From Denitrobacterium sp024691475 (lineage in GTDB: Bacteria; Actinomycetota; Coriobacteriia; Coriobacteriales; Eggerthellaceae), in assembly GCA_024691475.1 (NCBI GenBank), contig JAILNP010000044.1, positions 1 through 32,822 on the forward strand: a stretch of 32,822 bases of DNA, in the 5' to 3' direction. The translations under genes were made by a program, and so were the position numbers. Shown piece after piece: positions 16,352 through 23,621 of this stretch. The number at the start of each line of letters is the position of its first letter. Position 1 is the stretch's first letter. The notes under the pieces are model-generated. The model saw only the letters and a list, made by a program, of their open reading frames with translations, was not told the DNA's origin and made no database searches.

Positions 16352-16357
16352 TATAAT
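16352..16357 (+). promoter_or_regulatory. Promoter -10 box for the small zinc-ribbon gene
   Basis: Perfect TATAAT about 80 bp before the start codon; no good -35 seen. The leader contains a CACCCC / GGGGTG inverted pair (16375-16387). Confidence 0.5.
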
Positions 16358-16437
16358 GGCACGCGTTGTTTTAGCACCCCAGGGGTGCGAAGGTATGAGA
16401 AGGCGTTAAGCCTGTAGACACAGAATTGAGGTTACTC

Positions 16438-16587
16438 ATGGCAATCGAAGCATATTGCATGAAGTGCAAGGCTAAGAAGGAAATGGTGGACGCTGTCGAG
16501 AGCACCACGAAGAACGGCAAGCCGATCACCAAGGGCAAGTGCCCCGATTGCGGTACCACGATCTGCCGCATTGGCTCTACCAAGTAA
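16438..16587 (+). CDS. Small zinc-ribbon protein (DUF5679-like)
   Basis: A 49-residue protein starting MAIEAYCMKCKAKKEM. It has two CxxC knuckles (CMKC and CPDC) separated by about 30 residues, the spacing of a single zinc ribbon, and ends CRIGSTK. The pattern matches the DUF5679 family of short actinobacterial and Chloroflexi proteins whose role is unknown. The ATG has TTGAGG 7 nt upstream. It is monocistronic, between its own -10 box and a tetraloop terminator. Identification rests on the cysteine pattern and the conserved KNGxPxxxGxCPxCGT string. Confidence 0.9.
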   Translation: MAIEAYCMKCKAKKEMVDAVESTTKNGKPITKGKCPDCGTTICRIGSTK

Positions 16588-16607
16588 ATTCGCATTCTGC
16601 GATCTCG

Positions 16608-16628
16608 AGCGGCCTTCGGGCCGCTTTT
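16608..16628 (+). terminator. Terminator of the zinc-ribbon gene
   Basis: AGCGGCC-TTCG-GGCCGCT followed by TTTTGTT, a stable UUCG-tetraloop terminator. Confidence 0.92.
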
Positions 16629-16712
16629 GTTATGCCCTCGTTCGGCAGCGTGTTGGGAAAACGTGGTTGCATGCGGGATACATGGAATGCCCCGCGCGTC
16701 GCGCGCCAACTG

Positions 16713-16721
16713 TGCTAGAAT
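16713..16721 (+). promoter_or_regulatory. tRNA-Gly promoter, extended -10
   Basis: TGCTAGAAT, 10 bp before the tRNA. The identical nonamer precedes menF at 18413-18421. Confidence 0.6.
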
Positions 16722-16731
16722 TCCTTCACGT

Positions 16732-16806
16732 GCGGGTGTCGCCAAGTGGTAAGGCACAAGCTTCCCAAGCTTGCATTCGCGGGTTCGAATCCCGTCACCC
16801 GCTCCA
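16732..16806 (+). tRNA. tRNA-Gly (anticodon CCC)
   Basis: Complete cloverleaf. Acceptor GCGGGTG pairs with CACCCGC. The D-arm is GCC-AAGTGGTAA-GGC. Anticodon stem CAAGC/GCTTG encloses loop TTCCCAA (CCC at 16764-16766). T-arm GCGGG-TTCGAAT-CCCGT, discriminator T, CCA encoded at 16804-16806. Confidence 0.97.
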
Positions 16807-16816
16807 TATTGAACGT

Positions 16817-16847
16817 AAGCGTCCGCCTTCGGGTGGACGCTTTTTTT
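16817..16847 (+). terminator. tRNA-Gly terminator
   Basis: Eleven-bp stem starting AAGCGTCC (one G-T pair) capped by TTCG, followed by seven T. Confidence 0.93.
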
Positions 16848-16854
16848 GTTCTCG

Positions 16855-17084
16855 GCGCCTGGTCGGGTCCCCCTCCAGGGCACCGCTCCGCTGCTCGCGT
16901 GGGCAAGGCCCCGCACGGGCCTTGCCCTGCGCTCGTGCGCTGCGCTGCTTCATGCTTTTACTTTGCGCTGCCTGGATTGTCGGTGGATTTGCGCGAGGCT
17001 TCGCCTCTCGCTCCCCACCGACAATCCAGGTACAGCGCTTTTAATGGCTTTCAGAGTGCCCTGGAGGGGGACCCGACCAGGCGC
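16855..17084 (+). repeat. Compound inverted-repeat element, copy B
   Basis: A 230-bp element right after the tRNA-Gly terminator. Outer arms (16855-16883 and 17056-17084) are perfectly complementary over 29 bp. Hairpin 1 (16901-16927) is GGGCAAGGCCC-CGCAC with its complement. Hairpin 2 (16965-17038) has GCGCTG and a 16-bp stem, with the same unpaired TA before CAGCGC as copy A. Junctions ACCGCTCCGCTGCTCGCGT, GCGCTGCGCTGCTTCATGC and GGCTTTCAGAG match copy C almost exactly and copy A closely, although the stems are unrelated to those of A. No coding potential. Confidence 0.88.
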
Positions 17085-17104
17085 TAGCCGTATAGGGTCG
17101 CGGC

Positions 17105-17180
17105 GAAGGCAGACGCTTGCGTTCGCTTGCCGTGATGACGGGGTTCGAGCCTGCGGCAAGCTGGGTAAGTAGGCTGTGCA
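17105..17180 (-). pseudogene. Decayed inverted copy of tRNA-Gly 3' half and flank
   Basis: On the plus strand GAAGGCAGACGCTTGCGTTC followed by TGACGGGGTTCGAGCCTGCG matches, with few changes, the reverse complement of the tRNA-Gly terminator flank and T-arm. The T-stem no longer pairs fully, and neither the acceptor nor the 5' half can be found, so it is a remnant and not a working tRNA. Together with the intact tRNA it makes an inverted repeat centred on copy B. Confidence 0.45.
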
Positions 17181-17424
17181 TAAGTCGTTTATGGGTTCGC
17201 TCGTTTGCGGCGCTTCGCGCTGCAAACTTCGTAACCTTGTTCTGCTGGCATCCGTCGCTCATTTCCGATTGGGTAAAACGGTTTATATACCAAAGCGCAG
17301 GGGATGCGGGAGCGTGGCGGCGCTCGGAGGTAATGCTTGCGGCAGGGCGCTTGGGTGCTGTGTGCGAGTGTTTCACGGGAAACGGTGGCGCAGGTTGGCT
17401 TGATGGTGGCAAGTGAGGAAGTGT
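17181..17424. other. Spacer with no recognisable gene
   Basis: No coding region supported on either strand. It holds a degenerate parS-like string TGTTTCACGGGAAACG (17369-17384, two mismatches) and a short GCGGCGCTTCGCGCTGC hairpin near 17207-17223. Small open frames here are artefacts of tRNA-derived sequence. Confidence 0.6.
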
Positions 17425-17606
17425 GCACCTGGGGCCGCCCGCCTTTCGGGGCGCTCTGAAAGCAAAAAATGAAGCTGCTTGGCTTAGCCAAGCAGCCATT
17501 TAAATGCATGAAGCAGCGCAGCGCATGAGCGTAGGCCTAGGCCCGTGCGGGGCCTAGGCCACGCGAACATCGGAGCGGTGCCCGAAAGGCGGGCGGCCCC
17601 AGGTGC
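17425..17606 (-). repeat. Compound inverted-repeat element, copy C (reverse)
   Basis: A shorter 182-bp member in the opposite orientation to A and B. Outer arms 17425-17450 and 17581-17606 are perfectly complementary over 26 bp. Read on the minus strand, hairpin 1 (17534-17560) is GGCCTAGGCCC around the loop CGCAC, the same loop as in B but part of a different stem. Hairpin 2 (17474-17496) is a 10-bp stem GCTGCTTGGC and lacks the TA bulge. Junctions ACCGCTCCGATGTTCGCGT, GCGCTGCGCTGCTTCATGC and GCTTTCAGAG match B. Confidence 0.85.
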
Positions 17607-17650
17607 AAGGGGCATGGAATTGAAACCTCACAGCAAGCGTAGTGCTACGA

Positions 17651-17666
17651 TGTTTCCCGTGAAACA
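17651..17666. promoter_or_regulatory. Outlying parS-like site (15/16)
   Basis: TGTTTCCCGTGAAACA, one mismatch, 27 bp before the HAD phosphatase start and about 14 kb from parB. A plausible distal ParB site. Confidence 0.6.
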
Positions 17667-17693
17667 TTCGGCTGCAGGGCAGATGGGAGCGCC

Positions 17694-18344
17694 ATGGCGC
17701 GGGAAGCATTTATCTTTGATTGCGACGGCACGATTCTGGATACGTTGCCCGATTTGGTGCTCCTCACGAACGCTACGCTCAAGGAGTTTGGCCTTCCGCA
17801 GCATACGTCGAAGGACATTCTGAGCTTTGTGGGGCACGGCGCCCGTGCGCTCATCGACCAGGCGGTACCGAGCAACACGCCTGAGGAAAAGCGCGTTGCA
17901 GTGTTCAATCGCTGGAAGGAACTGTACCCAACGTTTGGCTTCGAGGAGACCATCCCCTTCAAGGGCATGCCTTCGACAATCGAAACTCTCAAACGCACGG
18001 GTATCAAGGTCGCTGTGCTCAGCAACAAGTTCGACGCCGCAACCAAGGAAGTCACGGAGCGCTACTACCCAGGCGTCTTCGATGCCATTCATGGCGAATG
18101 CCCCGATTATCCGCGCAAGCCCGACCCTACGGGCCTTCTGAAGACCATCGCCGAGTTGGGCACCATTCCCGAGAAGACGGTGTACGTGGGCGATTCCCCC
18201 GTCGACATCGAAGTGTCGAAAGCCGCTGGCGTGCTCGCTGCGGGGGTGTCGTGGGGCTACAACCCCGAGCCTGTGCTCGTCGCCGCGGGGGCCGATGCCA
18301 TCGTTCACGCTCCCGAAAACCTGCTGGGATTGCTTTCCCGATAG
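17694..18344 (+). CDS. gph: HAD-superfamily hydrolase, phosphoglycolate phosphatase-like
   Basis: A 216-residue soluble HAD phosphatase with all four motifs: FDCDGTILDT near residue 8 (nucleophile and acid Asp), VLSNK (motif II), RKPDP with its lysine (motif III), and YVGDSPVDIEVSKAAG (motif IV acidic pair). A helical cap domain lies between motifs I and II, as in PGP/Gph and pyrophosphatase PpaX. The substrate cannot be fixed from sequence; 2-phosphoglycolate from DNA repair is the usual guess. ATG 17694 has GGGAG about 5 nt upstream. It is separated from menF by 113 bp with a new promoter, so it is not part of the men operon proper. Confidence 0.88.
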   Translation: MAREAFIFDCDGTILDTLPDLVLLTNATLKEFGLPQHTSKDILSFVGHGARALIDQAVPSNTPEEKRVAVFNRWKELYPTFGFEETIPFKGMPSTIETLKRTGIKVAVLSNKFDAATKEVTERYYPGVFDAIHGECPDYPRKPDPTGLLKTIAELGTIPEKTVYVGDSPVDIEVSKAAGVLAAGVSWGYNPEPVLVAAGADAIVHAPENLLGLLSR

Positions 18345-18412
18345 CGCTCGCGCACTGTCTTTTGCGTTTATCCTCACAGGCATCCATGGAGTCCCCGAGA
18401 GGGCGCTATCAA

Positions 18413-18421
18413 TGCTAGAAT
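18413..18421 (+). promoter_or_regulatory. men operon promoter, extended -10
   Basis: TGCTAGAAT 36 bp before menF, identical to the tRNA-Gly element; no convincing -35 box. Confidence 0.55.
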
Positions 18422-18457
18422 GGGTGGACGGTGGTTCGAGCGATAGGGGCGTTCTTC

Positions 18458-19717
18458 ATGGCAAAAATCTACACGTACGCATTGCCCTTGGGCGCGGACA
18501 TCGTAGATGCGTTTTGCCAGCTCCAAAAGGGTTTCACCGATCAATTCGTTTACTATGAGAAAAGCGGGCCCGCCCGTTTGTTCGGCTTGGGGCGCTGCAT
18601 TGCGCTTTGCTCCGCGAACGACATCGAATACGTGGTAGAGGGCTCTGCGGATATTCCGCCATATCTGTTCACGTATCAGCGTTTCGACGCGGAAAACCCT
18701 GCACCGGCTGACGAGATGTTCTCGTCGTTCCCGTGCCTGCGCTTTCTGGTTCCTGAAATCGTTCTCGTTCAGAACGAAGAGGGCTCGTATTTGCAGGTGA
18801 ACAGTTTGGGTCCCGTGTACGAGGGTCGCGTGCAGCGATTCCTCCGTCAGGCGCAGTCTGCGCCTGCGCGTACGCGCCGCACTATTCCGTACACCTTGGG
18901 AAGCGATTCGCGCAGCGCTTGGCATCATGAAATGGAGCAAACGCTGGCCGCCATCGATGAGGGTCGCGTTTCAAAGGCCGTGCTTTCGCGCCGCCTGCCC
19001 CTGCATGCCAGCGAGCCGTTTTCCAGCAAGGACCTGCTGGTGAACCTTATTGACGGCAGCGCGCGTGGAACAGTGTTCCTATATCGCTACGGCGACGTGT
19101 TCTTCTGCGGCTGCACGCCCGAACTGCTCGTTCGCAAGCAGGGAACCAACATCCAGAGCGAATGTCTGGCGGGCACCATCGGAGTGGGCAATACGCCCGA
19201 AGAGCGCGAGGCCCTGGCAATAGAGCTTCTTTCCGACGACAAGAATCGCCGCGAACATGCCTTCGTGGTCGATTTCATTCGTGGGGTTGTCGAGCGCAAC
19301 TGCCACGATGTGGAAATTCCCGCCGCTCCCATCATCAAGCCGCTGCAGCACGTGCAGCATCTGCACACGCCCGTTTCGGCGCAGATGATGGAGGGGCGCA
19401 GCGTTCAGAATCTGGCGGGGCAGCTTTCGCCAACGCCAGCTCTTTCCGGCACGCCGGTGGGCGAGGCCATGATGCTCCTGCGTCAGGTCGAACCGTATAA
19501 CCGCGGCTTTTTCGGCGGTTCGGTGGGCTATGTCGACGGCGATGGAAACGGTGCATTCTCCGTAGCCATTCGCTGCGGCGTGTTCGATGGAGAAAACGGC
19601 TATGTCTACGCAGGCTGCGGAATCGTGGCTGGTAGTGATGCCGATTCGGAATACGATGAGATAGATATGAAGTTGAAGACCATTCTTTCGGCTTTCAATG
19701 GGGAAGATAGGGACTAA
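18458..19717 (+). CDS. menF: Isochorismate synthase MenF
   Basis: MenF converts chorismate to isochorismate, the first committed step of menaquinone synthesis. Chorismate-binding enzyme features are present: GRVSKAVLSRR, GCTPELLVRK, ECLAGTIGVG, LSPTPALSGTPVGEA, RGFFGGSVGYVD and a C-terminal AGCGIVAGSDADSEYDEI. In these the metal-binding glutamates and the catalytic lysine/glutamate regions of the family can be recognised. ATG 18458 has AGGGG 9 nt upstream and gives 419 residues, normal size; a GTG at 18431 is less likely. Its stop overlaps the menD start (TAATG), so the two are translationally coupled. First gene of menF-menD-menH-menB-menEC. Confidence 0.95.
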   Translation: MAKIYTYALPLGADIVDAFCQLQKGFTDQFVYYEKSGPARLFGLGRCIALCSANDIEYVVEGSADIPPYLFTYQRFDAENPAPADEMFSSFPCLRFLVPEIVLVQNEEGSYLQVNSLGPVYEGRVQRFLRQAQSAPARTRRTIPYTLGSDSRSAWHHEMEQTLAAIDEGRVSKAVLSRRLPLHASEPFSSKDLLVNLIDGSARGTVFLYRYGDVFFCGCTPELLVRKQGTNIQSECLAGTIGVGNTPEEREALAIELLSDDKNRREHAFVVDFIRGVVERNCHDVEIPAAPIIKPLQHVQHLHTPVSAQMMEGRSVQNLAGQLSPTPALSGTPVGEAMMLLRQVEPYNRGFFGGSVGYVDGDGNGAFSVAIRCGVFDGENGYVYAGCGIVAGSDADSEYDEIDMKLKTILSAFNGEDRD

Positions 19718-21966
19718 TGGAAGACGCAACGCAACCAATTCCAGCAAGGAAGATCTCGATTGATCAGGGCATCATCGAGGCCGCTGCCAAGGCGATCGCG
19801 CGCGAACGCGGGCGTAGCTATGCTCCGTCGATGCCCGACGGCGCTGGCTACACCATGCCGCCTTCCACCAAGCCGCAGCAGGTTCCCATGTCTCGTCGCG
19901 AGCGCGAGGTCGAAGAGGCGCGCCGCGCGGCCATGGCTGCCATGCGTCGCGCTGAGGCAACCGCTGCTGCCGTAACGGCGGCTTCGGCTGTTGCCGCGCA
20001 TGCTCAGTCCAAGAGCGTGACTCGCCCTGCCGCCGCTCAGCCTGCTGTCGACCAGACGGCTCCCGTAGAGCAGAAGACGGCTCCGGTGGAACAGCCCCTT
20101 GAATCCGTTATGGTCTCCGAACCCACAGTTGCCGAACCTGCGCGTCAGGAAATGGTCGAAGGTGCGCATGCTGCCGCTGCCGTGGAAGAGCGCGAAGAGC
20201 CCGCTTCCGTCGTGGAGCGCGAGCCGCGCGTCATTCCCACCGACCCCGCGGAAATCACGTCGGAATACCTGGATGCGTTCTTTTCTGAACTTGAGCGTTG
20301 CGGCGTAACCGATTACGTCATCAGCCCGGGTTCTCGTTCCACGGGCCTTGCCATGAAGGCATTCGAGCGCTTTGGCAGCGTATACGTCGATGTCGACGAG
20401 CGCGGCGCTGCATTCTTCGCGCTTGGCTTGGCCAAGGCGAAGCGCCAGCCCGTTGCCGTGATCTGCACGAGCGGCACGGCGGTGGGCAACTGGATGCCCG
20501 CCGTGCTGGAAGCGGAATCGAGCCGCGTGCCCTTGCTGCTGCTCTCGGGCGATCGTCCCTCGCGCCTGCAGGGCCTGGGCGCTCCGCAGACGTGCGATCA
20601 GCTGAAGATGTTCGGCGACCACGTGAAGAAATTCGTGCAGATGCCCCAGCCTGCGGCAACCGATGAGGCTCTTGCCTTCGCGCGCCAAACGGCCCTGGAG
20701 GCCTGTGTTGCTGCGCATGGCTCTGTACCTGGTGCGGCGAGCTGCGATGGCGGTCCCGTGCATATCAACTTCCCGTTCGATGAGCCGCTGAAGCCTGCCC
20801 GCAGCAAGGGCAACGAGAAGGTCAACCCGCTTCCGCCTACCGTGGTCCCTGGTCAGGGGCTTCGTCCGGGCGATGCCCGCGGCATCTTCAAGGTGTTCCA
20901 CGGCAAGCGCACCATTGCCCTGTGCGGTGAAGGCACGTGCAATAACGCTGAAGACGTGCAGGTAATGCTTGAGTTTGCGCACAAGTGTCATATTCCGCTG
21001 TTGGCCGACCCCCTGTCGGGTCTGCGCTGCGTGGACGATCCGTACGTCATTGACAACTACGATACCGTCTTCGGCGGGGAAGCCCCGCATGTCGACGTGG
21101 TCATTCGTTTTGGCCGCTGGCCGGTTTCCAAGCGTTGCTTCATGGCGCTGCAGGAAATGAACCCCACGCAGATCGCCGTCGACATGCGCGATACGCGCGA
21201 TTATTCCGCAAGCACGTCGCTGTTCGTGCATGCCCTGCCCGTGGTGTTCGCCGCTGGCATGATCGGCGTGCGCGCCAAGAGCGCAGCGAGCGTGAAGTGC
21301 GTGGAAGAGTGGATGGCTGCCAACGACGAGGCGCGCGAGCGCATCATGTCGGTGCCCAGCCGCGTGGGGGCCGACGACTTCGAAGGCGCCTACGTTGCCA
21401 AGATGATGTCGCTCATTCCCGAAGACTCGCTGCTGTTTAGCGCGAACAGCATGAGCATTCGCGCCATTGACACGTTCTACTGCAAGTCCGACAAGAATAT
21501 CCGCGTGCTGTGCAACCGTGGCCTGAATGGCATCGATGGCACGCTGTCTTCCGCCATTGGCGCGGCGCAGGCGTACGAGCAGACCACCGTCCTCACGGGC
21601 GACCTGGCGTTCCTGCACGATGCGAATGCTCTGTCGCTGCAGAACGAAATGCACATTCGCGAGATTCGCCACGATGGCCCCGTGCCCTCGATCATCGTGG
21701 TGCTCTTGAACAACAACGGCGGCGCTATCTTCGACATGCTTCCGCAGAAGTCGACCGAAGATTACTTCGGCCGCTTGTTCCTTACGCCGCAGAATGTCGA
21801 TTGCAAGCACCTGGCGCAGGCGTTCGGCGCGGGTTATCGCCGCGTGAGCTCGGTTCACGACTTCCGTCGCATTTATGAGAGCTTCCTGGGCGAGCCGGGT
21901 ATCAACATCATCGACGTATCGGTGCCGCTGGCTGGCGTGGAATTCCGCTACGGTCGTTACTGGTAG
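19717..21966 (+). CDS. menD: SEPHCHC synthase MenD with long N-terminal extension
   Basis: MenD is a ThDP enzyme that adds 2-oxoglutarate (as succinic semialdehyde) to isochorismate. The conserved core starts at about residue 182 (SEYLDAFFSELERCGVTDYV, then ISPGSRSTGLAM). It includes the ICTSGTAVGNW region, LLLLSGDRPSRLQGLGAPQT, the ThDP/Mg motif GDLAFLHDANALS and NNNGGAIFDMLPQ. The preceding ~180 residues are not in ordinary MenD: an amphipathic, Ala/Arg/Glu-rich helical stretch and then a Pro/Val/Glu-rich linker, with no transmembrane segment. Total 749 residues against about 550-580 usually. ATG 19717 overlaps the menF stop and has AGGGA upstream. No alternative ATG near the core has a good ribosome site, so the extension is probably real. 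Confidence 0.94.
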   Translation: MEDATQPIPARKISIDQGIIEAAAKAIARERGRSYAPSMPDGAGYTMPPSTKPQQVPMSRREREVEEARRAAMAAMRRAEATAAAVTAASAVAAHAQSKSVTRPAAAQPAVDQTAPVEQKTAPVEQPLESVMVSEPTVAEPARQEMVEGAHAAAAVEEREEPASVVEREPRVIPTDPAEITSEYLDAFFSELERCGVTDYVISPGSRSTGLAMKAFERFGSVYVDVDERGAAFFALGLAKAKRQPVAVICTSGTAVGNWMPAVLEAESSRVPLLLLSGDRPSRLQGLGAPQTCDQLKMFGDHVKKFVQMPQPAATDEALAFARQTALEACVAAHGSVPGAASCDGGPVHINFPFDEPLKPARSKGNEKVNPLPPTVVPGQGLRPGDARGIFKVFHGKRTIALCGEGTCNNAEDVQVMLEFAHKCHIPLLADPLSGLRCVDDPYVIDNYDTVFGGEAPHVDVVIRFGRWPVSKRCFMALQEMNPTQIAVDMRDTRDYSASTSLFVHALPVVFAAGMIGVRAKSAASVKCVEEWMAANDEARERIMSVPSRVGADDFEGAYVAKMMSLIPEDSLLFSANSMSIRAIDTFYCKSDKNIRVLCNRGLNGIDGTLSSAIGAAQAYEQTTVLTGDLAFLHDANALSLQNEMHIREIRHDGPVPSIIVVLLNNNGGAIFDMLPQKSTEDYFGRLFLTPQNVDCKHLAQAFGAGYRRVSSVHDFRRIYESFLGEPGINIIDVSVPLAGVEFRYGRYW

Positions 21967-21978
21967 GTTCGATCAGCC

Positions 21979-22728
21979 ATGTCGTTGCCCATCATTCTCC
22001 TGCATGGCTTCATGCAGGATGCGCGCACGTGGAACAGCGTTGTCGACGCCGTTCCCGGCGGGAATGTCTATGCCATCAACTACGTGCCTGGAGCGCAGGG
22101 GTATTCGTTGCCCCAGTTGGCGGAGTCGGTGCATCGCTCCGTTATGCAGATTTGCCAGGAAAACGCGTGCGACAAGGTGGTGCTCGTGGGATATTCCATG
22201 GGCGGCCGCGTTGCGGTGGAATATGCTCGTGCATTTCCGCAGACCTTGGCTGCGCTTGTATTGGAAAGCGCGGGCTTGGGTTGCGTGGACGAAGCCGAGC
22301 GAACGTGGTTTGCCGAGCGCAACAACGCATGGGCGCAGCGCATGGAACAGGCCGAATCCATTCAGGAAGTTGTAGACTGGTGGGAAAAGCTGCCGCTGTT
22401 TGCAACGCAGCTGGAACAGCCCGAAGAGGTGCAGCGCACCCAGCGTGCCATGCGCCTTGCGTGCGATGCGCGTGCGTTGGCTGGCCAGCTTCGCGACGGT
22501 GGCGTGCAGACCATGGCGTTGCAGGCAGATACGGTGCGCATGCTCGCGTCGTTGTCTGTGCCCGTTCGCTTTCTGGCGGGCGAGCGTGATGAGCGCTATT
22601 CGCGCATTGCCGATGCGTGCCAGGCGGCTGGCATTGTAGTGACCCGCTTCGATTGCGGGCATAACGTTCATATGGAACGACCAAGTGAATTCGCCTGCGT
22701 GCTCAATGAAGCACGGGGCATGGAATAG
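21979..22728 (+). CDS. menH: SHCHC synthase MenH (alpha/beta hydrolase)
   Basis: MenH removes pyruvate from SEPHCHC to give SHCHC. The alpha/beta-hydrolase hallmarks are LLHGFMQDARTW (oxyanion region), the nucleophile elbow GYSMGGR, the acid region FLAGERDERY and the catalytic histidine in DCGHNVHMERP. Length of 249 residues is typical. It starts 12 bp after menD and stops 11 bp before menB. Sequence alone cannot separate MenH from other small hydrolases, but the operon position makes the call strong. Confidence 0.92.
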   Translation: MSLPIILLHGFMQDARTWNSVVDAVPGGNVYAINYVPGAQGYSLPQLAESVHRSVMQICQENACDKVVLVGYSMGGRVAVEYARAFPQTLAALVLESAGLGCVDEAERTWFAERNNAWAQRMEQAESIQEVVDWWEKLPLFATQLEQPEEVQRTQRAMRLACDARALAGQLRDGGVQTMALQADTVRMLASLSVPVRFLAGERDERYSRIADACQAAGIVVTRFDCGHNVHMERPSEFACVLNEARGME

Positions 22729-22739
22729 GAAGGCAGGAT

Positions 22740-23579
22740 ATGAGCGACTTCGAGTGGAAGCGCGGTAAGGAATACCGCGAAATCGTCTACGAGACGTTCG
22801 ATGGCATCGCGAAGATCACCATCAACCGACCCGAGCGCCGCAACGCGTTCACGCCCCTTACCGTTAACGAGATGTACGACGCGTTTTCCGAAGCGCGCGA
22901 CGACGCGGAAATCGGCGTCATCATCCTTACGGGCGTCAATCACGGTGGCCGTCACGAGGACGAGGCGTTCTGCAGCGGCGGTGACCAGAAGATTCGCGGA
23001 AACGGCGGCTACGTGGGTGAAGACAACATCCCGCGTCTGAACGTGCTCGACCTTCAGCGCCTGATGCGCATCGTACCGAAGCCCATCATCGCTATGGTCA
23101 ACGGCTACGCCATCGGCGGCGGCCACATTCTGCACCTGCTGTGCGACTTGTCGCTTGCGGCCGATACCGCCAAGTTCGGCCAGACGGGCCCGAAGGTCGG
23201 TAGCTTCGACGCCGGTTACGGTGCTTCCTATCTGGCTGCCATCGTGGGTCAGAAGAAGGCGCGCGAAATCTGGTACCTCTGCCGTCAGTACACGGCAGCC
23301 GAGGCGCTGGAAATGGGCATGGTCAACAAGGTCGTGCCGTTCGACGAGCTGGAAGCGGAAACCGTTGCCTGGGCGCGCGAGATTCTGCAGTGGAGCCCCA
23401 CGGCCCTGCGCTTCATGAAGGCAAGCTTCAACGCCGCAACCGACGGCTATGCTGGCCTTGCCCAGCTTGCGGGCGATGCCACGCTGCTTTACTACACCAC
23501 CGACGAGGCCAAGGAAGGCCGCGACGCGTTCAAGGAAAAGCGCAAGCCCGATTTCACGCAGTTCCCCAAGTTTCCCTAG
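22740..23579 (+). CDS. menB: 1,4-dihydroxy-2-naphthoyl-CoA synthase MenB
   Basis: MenB is a crotonase-fold enzyme that closes the second ring: o-succinylbenzoyl-CoA to DHNA-CoA. Recognisable parts are ITINRPERRNAFTPLTV, CSGGDQKIRGNGGY, the oxyanion-hole region NGYAIGGGHILHLLCDLSLA, GQTGPKVGSFDAGYG, and the conserved C-terminus AFKEKRKPDFTQFP. The family's 279-residue length and C-terminal tail are intact. AGGAAGGCAGGAT precedes the ATG. Confidence 0.97.
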   Translation: MSDFEWKRGKEYREIVYETFDGIAKITINRPERRNAFTPLTVNEMYDAFSEARDDAEIGVIILTGVNHGGRHEDEAFCSGGDQKIRGNGGYVGEDNIPRLNVLDLQRLMRIVPKPIIAMVNGYAIGGGHILHLLCDLSLAADTAKFGQTGPKVGSFDAGYGASYLAAIVGQKKAREIWYLCRQYTAAEALEMGMVNKVVPFDELEAETVAWAREILQWSPTALRFMKASFNAATDGYAGLAQLAGDATLLYYTTDEAKEGRDAFKEKRKPDFTQFPKFP

Positions 23580-23590
23580 GATCTGCCGGG

Positions 23591-23606
23591 TGTTTCACGT
23601 GAAATC
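23591..23606. promoter_or_regulatory. Outlying degenerate parS-like string in the men operon
   Basis: TGTTTCACGTGAAATC matches parS at 14 of 16 bases, with the last two different. It fills most of the 42-bp gap between menB and menE-menC. Binding is uncertain. Confidence 0.4.
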
Positions 23607-23621
23607 GAATGTAGCCTAGCC

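Noticed and set aside
17135..17416. Small open frame beginning MTGFEPAAS
   Set aside because: This peptide type is the known artefact of translating across a reversed tRNA T-arm; here it lies on the tRNA-Gly remnant.
19714..21858. A 714-codon open frame antisense to menD
   Set aside because: It mirrors the menD codon pattern, has no family resemblance and no ribosome site; menD on the other strand is certain.
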